Of a stretch of 64,000 bases of DNA, positions 36,901 through 47,499 are shown piece after piece. Position 1 is the first letter of the stretch. Each line of letters opens with the position of its first letter. The DNA comes from Nephrocerus scutellatus (Eukaryota > Arthropoda > Insecta > Diptera > Pipunculidae), in assembly GCA_947095585.1 (NCBI GenBank), contig OX352761.1:28301777-28365776 (forward strand), written 5' to 3'. Position numbers and translations under genes: made by a program. The notes under the pieces were generated by a model. It saw only the letters and a program-made list of their open reading frames with translations. It ran no database searches and was not told the origin of the DNA.

Positions 36901-36991
36901 GACTCTGATCAAGGAGATTGAAGGCTCGGACGGAAAAATAATATACAACCACAACGAGAATTCAAGTTACGTTCCTACAAATGAAGACTGA
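24944..36991 (+). CDS. RNF123: E3 ubiquitin ligase RNF123 / KPC1, 20 exons
   Basis: Exons: 24944-25113, 25232-25478, 27675-27820, 27891-28373, 31031-31303, 31364-31446, 31594-31793, 31851-32169, 32260-32323, 32386-32539, 32601-32789, 32863-32976, 33273-33399, 33458-33620, 33676-33922, 33988-34101, 34163-34525, 34588-34831, 36610-36787, 36850-36991. Phases agree; 4020 nt, 1339 aa (human about 1314). A SPRY/B30.2 domain spans about residues 80-235 ([40 protein letters not shown]). The long helical middle has family blocks [14 protein letters not shown] and [17 protein letters not shown]-terminal C3HC4 RING has Cys1272, 1275, 1287, His1289, Cys1292, 1295, 1306, 1309 (LCPICC...PCKHQSC). Mammalian KPC1, with UBAC1/KPC2, ubiquitinates p27Kip1 in the cytoplasm and processes NF-kB p105. 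The donor of exon 5 (TG|GTGGGT) is the weakest splice call; it is the one that gives an open frame. Confidence 0.95.
25725..26450 (-). mobile_element. CR1/Jockey-type LINE (family B), RT fragment in RNF123 intron 2
   Basis: On - the frames read [52 protein letters not shown] and [20 protein letters not shown], ending near [11 protein letters not shown]. This covers the fingers/palm start of the reverse transcriptase. The catalytic FADD box and everything 3' are missing. Several frameshifts are needed to read through. Confidence 0.85.
26600..27330 (-). pseudogene. Decayed TE-type gene ([10 protein letters not shown] family) in RNF123 intron 2
   Basis: On -, readable blocks in order are [52 protein letters not shown] and [20 protein letters not shown], then after a frameshift [17 protein letters not shown] large arthropod protein family of unknown function, probably DUF7869 and transposon-borne, carries the same order of blocks (CGGQNKN followed by a FPVPGHSFIPPD-like motif). 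The frameshift, early stop and lost 3' part make it a pseudogene. The family name is from memory. Confidence 0.6.
28530..30900 (-). mobile_element. LINE (Jockey/CR1-like) with endonuclease and RT remnants, RNF123 intron 4
   Basis: On -: endonuclease part at 30704-30423 ([19 protein letters not shown]); fingers at 29844-29575 ([27 protein letters not shown]); palm at 29552-29091 ([39 protein letters not shown], and an intact YADDLKIF catalytic box); thumb at 29167-28679 ([20 protein letters not shown]). At least three frame changes and a missing linker make it inactive. It fills almost all of intron 4 in antisense orientation. It belongs to a family different from the intron 2 and intron 18 LINEs. 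Confidence 0.85.
34846..35880 (-). mobile_element. CR1/Jockey-type LINE (family B), internally deleted, RNF123 intron 18
   Basis: The + strand begins with a T-run (the poly(A) of a - strand insertion) about 15 bp after the intron 18 donor, followed by the family 3' UTR word TTTGCACCCTTATAATGC. The - frame at 35505-35278 reads [20 protein letters not shown] and then jumps to a segment normally far downstream ([12 protein letters not shown] in one frame, matching [10 protein letters not shown] in another), so the middle of the RT is deleted. The junction differs from that at 10.3 kb. Confidence 0.85.
36000..36385 (+). repeat. Dispersed repeat with LTR-like features, copy 2
   Basis: Collinear with 4140-4445: AGATTATA, TGTTCTGGTATTTGG, GTACCAGAGTACTTG, AAGTAGATAG, then AACGAACTT and TTTATTTGC. 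It sits in RNF123 intron 18 beside the LINE. No flanking duplication is visible. Confidence 0.45.
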
Positions 36992-37531
36992 ATGCTTCAA
37001 ATCAAACCGAATAGGAACGAAAAAGCCCACCCAGCTGTTTACTTCTAATTCATGATAATCTAATCTTTAGATATTTTTCTACTACACAATAAGCTTTAAA
37101 TAATTAATGTGATACTAAAATTGTTGTAGACAATTTTCAAGCTACCATATTCCATTAGAAAATATGCTATTTACACAAAATTTAATCCAAATCTTAAACA
37201 TTAAAATATCTTGTGTCATTATATCTAGTTTATTACTCTAGGTTGTAATAACTTCAAGTAGATTACCAATTCATATAGCCCCTTGATTTTTCTTGTGATA
37301 CCCCTACATTTGATTTTTGGAAATGCCCAGACAATTATATACTTTTAATTAAATATGAAAAACATAACTCGAATTTGATTTTAATATTTTCTTTGATTTT
37401 TCCTGATATGTATGTATGTATGTATATATGGTTGAAACAGCCATCAAAAGTTAAATCTGAAAGGCAACGTTAAGGTCCATGTGGCTTTCTTTGTATGTGA
37501 TCACGGATGATTATCTTGTTTTTTATTGTAC
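36992..37531. other. RNF123 3' flank
   Basis: AT-rich DNA with no gene. A (GTAT)n run lies at about 37410. A canonical AATAAA is not obvious right after the stop codon. Confidence 0.35.
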
Positions 37532-38250
37532 ACATGCTCAATGGATTTGCACCCTTATAATGCTTAGCCCAGCGTTGTCGTTAGGAATTTAGGGAAAGGA
37601 AAATATGAGATGTCATTGTACATTAACGAACGGAACGATCACATATTTGCCATCGCCAAAAATGCTGCGAGATGTTTAGATTTCCTAAAACGGTGCAAGA
37701 TGTACTTCACTCCTTCAGATCTGGCTACTATTTATAAGGTGTATAATTGGCCCTAAACTCGAATACAATTGTATTGTCTGGGCAGGTGCCCCCAAGACCA
37801 CATTGCATCTACTAGACAGAGTTCAGAACCGCGCGTTAAGACTTATTAGTGAAGTTCATATCGCGAAAACAATCGAATCGCTTGAACATCGTAGGAATGT
37901 TTCATGCCTGTCACTGTTTTATCGCTTTATCCACAAGCGGTGTTCAAAAGAAATATCCAGATGCATCCCGCCTATTCTCCAACCCATCCGTAATACCCGT
38001 GCCTCAACTCGAGCTCACGGGTCTACCATTAAGCCTTCTTCTTCTTCGGACGTACTAAACAATTCAGAGATTCATTCTTTAGCCGCACGATAGTTATATG
38101 GAACGATTTGTCTGATTCTGTGTTTCCGCATTTTTATTATTTTATTTTATAAGGGTGCAAACCCCTTTAGCGTGTGTACATTATAAAAAAAAAAAAACGA
38201 GTCTTAAATGACTGTAGATCATACAAATGTGGAAACACGGTCGGGCATCC
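37532..38250. mobile_element. Family B LINE inserted in inverse orientation into a relative
   Basis: 37532-37611 is the 3' UTR of the family on - (TTTGCACCCTTATAATGC, then GAGATGTC). About 37626-38198 is a + copy: CARYFTPSDLATIYK-like and [31 protein letters not shown], ending AAGGGTGCAAACC and a poly(A) run at about 38186-38198. From about 38205 the - strand element resumes (TCTTAAATGACTGTAGATCA, matching 34969-34990). Thus a + copy lies within a - copy, giving inverted 3' UTRs about 500 bp apart. Confidence 0.75.
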
Positions 38251-38359
38251 TCGTCTGGCAAATAGATGCAAAACAGACGGAACATATTTTCAACGCTCTG
38301 TTCCCAAACAAATCTGAGAGAGATATACGAAATATGGGGAGCCCATAACGTACATGATG

Positions 38360-38780
38360 GCCACGTCAGTCCAACATTGGTTGAGTTTGAGGTAGTGTAA
38401 CTATTTTTGGGGTTTGAGCAGCTGATAACAGCATGTAACAGGAAAAACGCACACAATTATTTAAAAACAAGAACCAATCTTTAACCAGGAGTTGTTTGGA
38501 GATGTGGACACCTGTAAGCTCCTTGGAAATTCTATGGACGGTAATGCTGTCGCTCTGACTTGCGGCTTCTTCTGCTTCCGTTACCAGCGCGTTAATGTAG
38601 TTGCGATTGCCACGTCGCACGCTGCTATGAACTTCTCTAATCTTTTTTGCGATACAAAGACAAGCTCATTCCCCCAGCTGCTAGAATGGCTGCGATGCGA
38701 GGTTTAAGTTGTTTCCCTTCGTCGACCCATTTTTCTTCGAAAAGCCAAGCGCTATGCCTTTTCTTCGACCGAGCAAGTAT
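38360..38780 (-). mobile_element. LINE fragment (linker before RT)
   Basis: A - frame reads RRGNRNYINALVTEAEEAAS, then SITVHRISKELTG. This is the helical linker that precedes the RT in several LINE clades (AEEAA...LYRITKQLTG type). The surrounding sequence is degenerate. The clade is uncertain and may be the same as element A at 45.7 and 51.4 kb. Confidence 0.55.
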
Positions 38781-38814
38781 TCTTTCTGCTTCGGATTTGA
38801 ATTTTTTTTATAGA

Positions 38815-41640
38815 CACCATAGTCCATATAGACACTATAGTCCTTGTTAAAGATGGTTCCCTAATTGTTGGCTTACTAAGAGATCATTTAGTCTTTCGGT
38901 ATTATAATTTGGCATTCGGGTGTTTTCGTGGTGTCCGGACCTGGCCTCCCGCAAAAAATCTCTCCACCTGTCCCGATTTCGAGCTGATGTCATCCAGTTT
39001 GGCATCCCTAAACTCAGGGCGTCCTGGTCTACGCTATCCTTCCAGGTGTTCCAGGATTCTGAGCAGGATTGTCTTCGCTCATGCGAAGTAGGCGTCCTGC
39101 CCACCGGAGCCTACCGAGCTTAATTCTCTTCGCGATGTCGACATCGCGGTAAAGCTCGTAGATCTCATCATTATAGGGTCCCCGGAATCGTCCTTCCTCA
39201 CATACGGGGCTAACAATGCTCCGTAAGACTTTTCTCTCGAACGCGGCTAAGATGTCGGAATGCTTTTTGCTAAGCACCCAAGTCTCGGATCCATATGTAA
39301 GTACTGGTATGACCATTGTCTTATATAGCAGCAGCTTGGATGTTATGGAAAATTCGTGAATTTTAAGTCTTGACAGACTATAGTAGGCTTTGTTGGCTTT
39401 AAGAAACCGTGTGCATATTTCTGGTGCCATGCTGTTATCGGCTGCTACAGTTGACCCGAGATAGTTAAAGGATTGCACTACTTCAAATTCGCGCTCCAAT
39501 ATTTGAATTGAAGGACCAATGTTGGATTTTCGATCTTTCGAGATTTCGTGCCGCCTGCTCGATCTGGATGAAAGCTTCATGTACAGCTCTTCGATTTCTA
39601 CCAACGATGTCAATATCGTCTGCGTAAGCCAGTATCTGATTGGTCTTATAGAGGATTGTTCCTCTCGCCGTTACGTGAGAGTTTTGGATCCCTTTCTCCA
39701 ACGCCAGGTTGAAAAGGACGCAGGCCAGTCCATCCCCTTATCGGAGCCCGTTATAGATGTTGAATGGGCTTGATAGTGATCCGGATATTTTTGCTTGGCT
39801 TATAACATTGGTCATGGTCAACCTACATAGTCGTGTCAGTTTATTTGGGATGCCGAATTCTCTCATGGCTTTTTAAAGTTCTACTCTGGCTATGCTATCA
39901 TAGGCGGCTTTAAAGTTTATAAAAAGATGGTGCAGTGAAATCTGATCAGTTGCTGATTTGCTTGGGATGAAGCCACACTGGAATGAAACAATGATGACTT
40001 TAGCGCAAGGGGCTATCCAGTCTTGAATGATAGAGGACAGGTACTCAACAACGTTATACCACGATAATTGCTGCAGGTTGTAATATCTACTTTCTTATGT
40101 ATGGGGCACAGGATGCTTCTTCGCCAGTCTTCTGGTGTCGCTTCTTCCTCCCATACTTGCACTATTAGTTCATGAATTGCTTGGTGTATTGTGGGGCCTC
40201 CTGTTTTAATCAGCTCCGCTGGGAGCTCCGCTTGGTGGCGGCAGCATAGCGTGGTCTTCGGTCATTGGTGGAGCCTCCGATTCCCCAGTTAGCTGGCTAT
40301 TAAGAAACTCATGAAAGTGCTCTTCCCATCGCACTAAGATGCCTTTGAGATCGGCGATCAGATTACCCTCTTTGTCTTTGCAGTATGTGCAACGCGGTGT
40401 ATACTGCGTCACACCGCGGACTCTTTAGTAGAACTTCCGCGCCTGGAGCGGTCCTTGCTCTCTGTACTGTTCTAGTTCACTGACAGGCTGCTTTCTTTCG
40501 CCGGGGAACTGTTTTTTCATTTCTTCTGAGCTCTTTATATTCATCTTCGCCTGCCCGCGTTCTATGAGATTGTCGCATTGCTCATTACGCAACATATTTA
40601 CGTTCAGTCGCTAGCATACATTCGTCATCGAACCAGTCGTTCCGATCTCTACGACAACTGCCTAAGATGATGTCAGCAGTACTAATGACAGTATTCCTAA
40701 GGCGTGTCCATTTCTCTTATACGCCCGGCATCTTAGCCCCAGGACTTACTCTCCCTGCATTTAGGGCGAGTCCTTTTGCTTGACCATAGTTGTTTCTGGT
40801 CTCTTCGTTGCGAAGGACAGCCGTGTTGACTCGAATCTGATTCGCGGATGCTGTCTTTCTTGATGATACAATCAGCGCTCGGAATGTTGAATGTTGAAAC
40901 AACCATACCAACAAGATAGTGGTCCGAGTCGACGTTCGCACCGCGCCACGTTCGTACTGTCATCAGGTTCGGGTTGTGGCGGCGGTCTATCAACACGTGG
41001 TCTATCTGGTTGCGAGTGGCTCCATTAGGAGATACCCAGGTGGCTTTGTGGATATTTTTTACGCGCAAACCTTGTACTCGCAACGACAAAATTATTGCTT
41101 GCTGCCATCTCCATAACTCGTTGTCCATTGAATTCTCGTGTAAGCTATGGGTGCCAATGTACTGACTGAATACTGGCTCCCTACCTATTTTGGCATTCAT
41201 ATCCCCCAGAATGATTTTTATGTCATACTGAGGACAGGCATGGAGTTCCCGTTCGACTGATTCAAAGAATTCTTCTTTTTATCATCTGGGGAATCCTCTG
41301 TAGGTGCTGTATATATCATATCCTGATTTTTTTAAGACACCATTCCCCGTCCACCGCATCTCATGAATTGCTGTTATGTTAGCACTATATTTGGACAGGG
41401 TATCGGCTAGCTGCTGTGCAGCTCGAGCTCTATACAGTGAGCGTACGTTCCATGAGAAAATTCTTAAATCGTTTAGCCGTTTTCGTTGCCGTGATCGTCG
41501 TCGCTCATCAGTATATCCGAGGCTGATTTGGGGTTCCGTAATATGGTTTTTTTACGGGTGAAGTTATTGGCCTCGCGCCAACCTTACTTTTAAGGGACTA
41601 GCCCGATCATTTCGCTTTCCTGTACTGGAGGAAAATTACC
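38815..41640 (-). mobile_element. RTE-type LINE, nearly complete but broken
   Basis: On -: endonuclease at 41200-40733 (MNAKIGREPVFSQYIGTHSL, WVSPNGATRNQIDHVLIDRR, GANVDSDHYLV, including the catalytic SDH); linker at 40412-40206 (RWEEHFHEFLNS); RT at about 39990-39483 with a stop in the GLRQGD box (Gln replaced by TAA near 39742) and an intact YADDIDIVGR; thumb/C-terminus at 39613-39029 (FNYLGSTVAADNS, VLTYGSETWVLSK, LGRLRWAGRLLRM). The 3' end near 38815-38850 carries a TAGACAC(T/C)ATAGTCC duplication. Multiple frameshifts make it dead. It has the same C-terminus as the fragment at 1-390. Confidence 0.85.
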
Positions 41641-41985
41641 AACTGCTACCACGTGGAGGTTTGATCGCACTTCCACCAGTCAGAGATAGTTGCGGCCACA
41701 TGCATTTCTGAATCATTCTGTGTTATTCACCATACTCTGCTGATAGCTGACCGCCAAGCACTTTCGACTATAGTCGTGTGAAAATACTGTATTATGGCGG
41801 CGCGACGTTATATTCCGAAATCTGGCATCTATCACGGGGAAACTCACAGAAAAGTACATTTTTGTGTGCTGTTGTGGTGTAGCAAGCAGTCCGATTCCTT
41901 GTGTGCTTCCAAATGTAGTGAAGCAGTACAGTGTTACGCGTTCGGGTCTTATATTAACCCGAGCTCAACCATATAACTTTACTCA
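41641..41985 (-). mobile_element. 5' region of the RTE LINE
   Basis: The words ACTGCTACCACGTGGAGGTT, CACTTCCACCAGTC and TGTGTTATTC recur in order at 60625-60720, inside Gyc88E intron 4, so this belongs to a multicopy element. It lies directly upstream (on -) of the RTE coding region and is most simply its 5' UTR. Confidence 0.55.
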
Positions 41986-43130
41986 GCCCTTAGATTTATA
42001 TTTTGCATCGCATAAATTATTGCTCTAATTGGAGGAATCTGGTGTTTTTACGACCTTCACTTCATTAGTGGAGAACTTTCCTGACATTCCAGAAACCAAT
42101 CTTTGGTCGAGTAAAATAGAAAAAGGTCGTCACTATGCAATTGTTATTGATGTGCTAAAATTTAAAGATTGTTGCTAAAAAATCTCATGCTGAGTCTGAC
42201 CAATGAAATAAATCGAAGAACGTAAAACTTTCTCTTGCGGTTGTTTATTATCTCAATTTTTTTTTGTTTTTTTTTGCTATACACTTGCACAGTTTTAAAG
42301 CTATTCCAAATGAATAAGTAAAGTACTTTGTACACTAATTTTTTTGCTATTGTTGGTACCTACAAACTAACTACTTTTTGAATTCATTTTCTCAATATAA
42401 AATTTCTTTTAACAAACTTATTGTTTTTGTTAAGAAAAACAATTATTAATTAACTTGCCGACATTTATAGTAGTTTTTGAATAAAGGTTTGCGTGCTGTC
42501 TTGTTCGATATGTTAATAAATAATATGTATGATATGTTTAATAAATTGTTTTGATCAGTGAATATTTTTTTGATGATTCACCACGAAAATTAAAAATCTT
42601 TAACGAATCCACGTAGAGTTTCATGAATATAATAACTATTCTAACTATAAATAATATACATATATTAATGGTGACATCATTGACTATGTATTATTATTAT
42701 GGTACGAGTTTGTATATTTAATTAACAATGATATTCACTCTTCAATTAATTGACTTATAATTGCATTAGAAATTATGCAGAATGATGCTCTGAACTTCTA
42801 CATATGGTGGAAGCAAAATAAATACTGTCTGATACTGAGAAGGGTCTACGTAGTTTTACCATTCATATCATCTTTGTTTTGTATCTGTTCGATAGCTTAA
42901 TCAGCAAAGGAAATAATAATAAGGTAAAAGAAAAAGTTGAAAACTGTACATTGTATAGATTATATTTAGTGACCGTACCAATAAAAATAATTTTCTTTAA
43001 CGGTTTATTTATCCATATTTTATTCTTATTCATCAAGTAATTATTGATATTTAGATATTTTACTAGAAACATGAAAAAATTTCTTAAATATTTTTGTCGT
43101 TTAATAAAAGCTTATAGAAATTTAAACAAC
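41986..43130. other. AT-rich spacer in the TE island
   Basis: More than 1 kb of AT-rich DNA. I see no coding segment, RNA gene or member of the repeat families listed here. Confidence 0.4.
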
Positions 43131-43135
43131 TTATA

Positions 43136-43427
43136 ATAATAATAATATCGGCGCGACACAGACCAATGCGGTCCAAGGCCTGACTTCTCGCAACCATTTG
43201 TGTTGAGCATGCATTTTTTGCACACAAATGGAGAGACCTACAAATTTAATGCCGGATCCGAACGGCGAATTGAGAAGCTTTCAGTGACAAGTTGTTACTC
43301 TCGGACATTTGTCAAACTTTCGCGAGAGGTGGGACACCGTGAAAAATACTTTGGTGTTACTGGGATTCGAACCATGAACCCCCTGCTCAGCAGTCCATGC
43401 TCCTATCAACTGAGCCACGGCGCCCAC
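43136..43427 (-). mobile_element. tRNA-derived SINE, most complete copy
   Basis: Read on -: head GGGCGCCGTGGCTCAGTTG (A box TGGCTCAGTTG), then CTGCTGAGCAGGGGGTTCA and B box GGTTCGAATCC, then CAGTAACACC, closing a tRNA-like unit of about 75 nt. The body follows (CTCGCGAAAGTTTGAC, TCCGAGAGTAACAACTTG, GAAGCTTCTCAATTCGCCG) and the tail GGCCTTGGACCGCATTGG, then GTGTCGCGCCGATATTATTA. About 290 bp; no coding capacity. Confidence 0.85.
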
Positions 43428-43479
43428 GCTTAATTCCCTGTTATTATCAACTTTTACTAAATTTATTTATTTTTTTATT

Positions 43480-44640
43480 TAGTCTAAGATATAAACAGAC
43501 TTAAAAAAAAACTTAAAAACTAAGATTTACAAGAAATTATATTAGAAATAGATTATATAAATTAATAATTTATCAGCTTTTTAAACGCTAATTTTGACAT
43601 GGAAAAATCAATCAGATTGCAAATGGAGTTGAAAGCAACAGAACATTTAACAATCGGATCATTCAACAAAAAGTTTCTGTTGCAATGGGTAATGTAAAAA
43701 AGGTCCCTAGAGGGCAAAAGCCTCTCAGGGGCATACAAATAAAACAAGGAAGAGATATACGGACAATCAATGGAATCTGTAAATTCGTCCCTTACCAAAT
43801 TTAACAAGCAAATCTCTCATCTAGCTGAAAGTGGTTGAAGGTCGATCAATAAACACCTTATATGAAGGATAACAATCACCCCAGTTCAGTTAATGAATAT
43901 CTTGTAAAAAAAATTTTGAATTCTCTCCAGTACAATACAATATAAATTAATATTAGAGTATCAAATAACGCAACCATATTCTAAAATGGAGCGGACAGTT
44001 GCAGCATATATACTTTTTAATGTATAAGGATCTTTAAAACCAACATCGTGTCTCTTAAGAAGAGCCAAAGACGACCACGCTTTTGCAGAAATATATTCAA
44101 TGTGTTTACTGAAAGTTAAGCCACAGTCCATCATTATGCCTAAGTCACAAATTTGATTCACTTTAGGAATGGAAAACGTGCTAAGACTGTTGAATGCTTG
44201 AGCAGGCCTCTATAAAAATATATTGGCTTGCATTTTAAATGGTTAATACGCAAGAGATTTTTATTACAACAATCGCTAAAGGTATCCAGATCTTCTTGTT
44301 ATATTGTAGAGTCCTCCAAGCTAGAAATTGTGAAAAAATATTTATCATTATCAGCAAATAAGAGATTTGCCCTTAGATTTCTATTTATGTCATTCATAAA
44401 TAAAAGAAACAAAAGAGGACCGAGATGACTGCCTTGTGGTACACCTGAGAAAACCTGGAAAGAATTCGAACGAAAATCGTTTACACTAACCAAATTCCAT
44501 CCATTACATAGATAAGATTTCATCCAACTCAGCATTGGGCATCGAAAACCAATAGCTTTTAGTTTTGAAATTAAATGGTTATGATGGCAGAATCGAAAGC
44601 TTTTTCAAGATCAATGTATCCACTTGACAGTTTTCACGAA
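43480..44640 (-). mobile_element. CR1/Jockey-like LINE, RT remnant
   Basis: On -: LSWMKSYLCNG, FSGVPQGSHLGPLLFLLFMN and LLFADNDKYF (catalytic box FADD changed to FADN), then CDLGIMMDCGLTFSKHIEYI, RSILEYGCVI, and the C-terminal piece RLLPSRDLFYI at 43807-43562. The 5' half is absent. Catalytic Asp loss and frameshifts show a dead copy, different from family B. Confidence 0.8.
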
Positions 44641-44925
44641 ACGCCGAAACGAAATATAGTTCGAAAATGTGACTAAATTCGAAACAACTGACCGTTTCGG
44701 GAAAAATCCATGTTGTTATGTGCGTTTTTACGATGGAAAATAATTTATCTTTCATAATTGCTTTATGAAAACTAGAAAGTTGTTTTGCAAAAAACCAACC
44801 GTTGTTGTTGTAGTTTCTTCAACACATTTCTTCAATTCGAAAAATTCAACAAAATATTTCATAAGTTTTTACATAATTCAAGTTAAAATATTTAGTTTAC
44901 TGATGTCGTAACGATCTTAGCAATA
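44641..44925. other. TE-island spacer
   Basis: No feature recognised apart from short low-complexity runs. Confidence 0.3.
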
Positions 44926-45200
44926 AATAGAGTGACTGGATAGAACATAACTAATACTGCGTCTACGGAAAAACTCAAATATCAACAAAAAAGTGACAAA
45001 AATAAAAATAAAAGCAAAAAACCCAACCCATAAAAATAAAAATTGTAAATTCTCTAATCGAAGATACAAAGTTTGAATAAAATGGGGTTTTAGGAAGTGG
45101 ATTGAAAATTGATCATAAGATTTGCACAGCCACAAACAAACAAAAACAACCGGACTTGAAGTTAACATAGAGAATTTAAAAGGAGAACATGTTCTTTATA
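44926..45200 (-). repeat. ACACATGTGTAT repeat family, deletion derivative
   Basis: AAAACCCAACCCATAAAAAT, AAATTCTCTAATCGAAGATA and TGAAGTTAACATAGAGAATT match, in order, both ends of the copy at 63.2-63.87 kb. The internal array is missing, so this looks like an end-to-end deletion product. Confidence 0.55.
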
Positions 45201-45756
45201 AGAGAAATATAATGGATATCATAACTTATAACTCAAAGTCTCAAGAATGAGCTATGCAAATTTTTGACTTCGTCTGTATCTGTTCTGCATAAGCGAAACT
45301 CATAATCACAACTGATCAAAAGCTCTAATTGAAAGTCATTGCATTGCATTGTTTTGATTATATAAGAGTGCTGAAGAACTGGCTCGTGTTCAACTTGTGT
45401 GCTTGACTGCTTCTGCAATAATGAAAAAAAATTGATAAAAACTATCAAATCAATAAAATAGATTTTAAGGAAACCAGAAAACGTAGAAAAGAACAGAACA
45501 AAAGATAATAGTTTCTGCACATAGCGCTCAGCATCGTATGATATTATGTAGTATTTTTTTTACTGCAGTTTCTTTTGTTAAAAAAATTTTGCGTTAGCAA
45601 GATTTTAACGATGTCACATCAATGGAGTCAGCAGTTTGATTTCTTTTGATTTCTCATAAAAAAAACATTTTTTTGTTAATAGTACATAATCTATATATAT
45701 TGAAGTGAAATTTTGTGTATGCCCGATAAACTGCAACCTATGATGGCTCTTAATGT

Positions 45757-45998
45757 CATGTGCTGCATATAGGAAAGCTGTCAGAGGAATTCGAGATCTT
45801 AAGTGGGGTACGACAAGGTTGCATTCTATCGCCGATCCTCATTTTGTTGGTGATTAGCGATGTGCTTCGCGCAGCTTTATCTACTGGAAACGGAGGAATT
45901 CGTTGGACTCTTACATCTCAACTCAAACATCTGGACTACGCTGACGACGTTTGTTTACTCTCACACAGGATTATGGAGCTGCACCAAATGACAACATA
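45757..45998 (+). mobile_element. LINE element A, 5' fragment (outer layer of nest)
   Basis: The + frame reads LSGVRQGCILSPILILLVIS, DVLRAALSTGNGGIRWT and HLDYADDVCLLSHRIMEL: RT palm with intact YADD. The frame stops where a poly(T) tract begins at about 45999. Its continuation is found 5.4 kb away at 51440, the rest being element B in between. Confidence 0.8.
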
Positions 45999-45999
45999 T

Positions 46000-47499
46000 T
46001 TTTTATTTTTTTTTTGTAATTCGCGCACGCTTCAAAGGGTTCGCACCCTTATAATGCTCGGCTTGGCACAGCGTGGGCGTTAAGGAAGAGGAGGAGAAAA
46101 GAGGAGATGTCTATAAGCTTGTGTTTTGAATGCCTGGACAGAGCTTGGCAGAGCATTCCAAATACGTGTTGTACGGCTGAAGAACGAATCCCTGAATTTA
46201 ACTGTACGTCCGAAGATGGGCTTGAGGGTAAACTGATGAGCATTTAGAGCGCCACGAGTATTGCGGTTGAATTCAAGGAGAGGTGGCATGCAGCTGGCTA
46301 TTTCTCTTGAGCACCGCTGGTAGAAGAAGCGATAAAACAGTGACAAAAGCAAGAAACGTTCCTGCGGTGTTCAAGCGAATCTATTGATTTCGCTATATTT
46401 TCGTCACCGATAAGTTTTTTCGCGCGGTTTTGTATTCTATCTAGCTAATGCAGAGTAGTCTTCGGCGCACAGGACCAGATATGGCAATTGTACTCAAGTT
46501 TTGGGCGAAAAAAAGCCTTGTATATGGTAGTCAGATCAGAGACATTTTGCAGCATTTTTAGCGACGGTAAATATGTGGTCATTCCAACGAAGCTTGTCGT
46601 TAACGCATATACCAAGAATTGCGAGATTTTCAGTTTCCTCGATGCAAGTGCCATTCCTGGATAATGGCATGTGGTTTAGGATTCGCTTGGACGGGTTTTG
46701 GAAGAGTTAAATTCTACTCAATTGTTTTCTCCCCATTGTATTATGCTGTCTAGGTCAGAATTTAACGTGCTTAACATACGAAGTTGTTTGAGTTCCACAT
46801 GAGAAGTGGAGGGACGTTCCTCAAACTTATATGAGAAGCTGAGAGTGCTGTCGTAGCTGAAAGAGTGAATTGGATTAGAAGTCACAGATAAGAGATCATT
46901 AAGAAAAATGAGGAAGAGAGTCGGGACAAAACAGGTCCAAAAGATAGCTTCTAATCCAATGAAGCAGTTTTTCATGGACTCCATAAGCACGCATTTTAGA
47001 CAAAAGAGCTTGAGGCCAAACTCTGTCAAATGCTTAGAAATATCGAGTGCAACAGCTTTACTTTCTCCAAAATGACTCAAAGATCGGTTCCACTGTTTGG
47101 TGAGATATACCATCAAATCACCAGTAGAACGTTGCCCACGAAATCCATTCTGCCGGTCACTAAGGATTTCGTTGGTTTGAAGATATTTCTTAAGCTGATA
47201 ATTGATTAGCGTTTCCATGACCTTGGAAAGAATGGATGTAAGTGCTACGGTACGAAGAAGGAGACGACGGCTCGCCTTTTTTGGGTATGGGCTGGACAAA
47301 TGCTGTTTTCCAACTTCTCGGGAAGAGTCCAGAAGAATAGGATAGATGGAAAAGCTTACGCAATGGTAATGCCAACTTGGAAGAACACATCTTCAGAACT
47401 AATGGAGAAATACCATCTGGCCCAGCTGATTTGTGAGTGTTGCGATCGTTTAAGACTCTAGCAACTGTACGAGTACGAATAAATATCTGTCCCATAGAG
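46000..47499 (-). mobile_element. LINE element B (family B), 3' half (middle layer of nest)
   Basis: The T-run at about 45999-46015 is the poly(A) of a - strand insertion; next comes the family 3' UTR (TTCGCACCCTTATAATGC). On -, in order: [87 protein letters not shown]-type residues, and the C-terminus FRDSFFSRTTRIWNALP. The catalytic box reads FSYDS instead of FADDS, so one catalytic Asp is lost, and frameshifts are present. Confidence 0.9.
47485..47499. repeat. Target-site duplication of element C, left copy
   Basis: The 15-bp word ATCTGTCCCATAGAG is repeated exactly at 50067-50081, on either side of element C. It is part of the coding sequence of element B (Met-Gly-Gln-Ile region), so the inserted material can be excised cleanly in silico. 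Confidence 0.9.

Noticed and set aside
41794..41976. Small + strand protein MAARRYIPKSGIYHG...
   Set aside because: Lies in the RTE 5' region on the wrong strand; no known motif.
43350..43427. True tRNA gene
   Set aside because: A and B boxes are present, but the tRNA-like part is joined to the same body and tail in other copies, so it is the head of a SINE.
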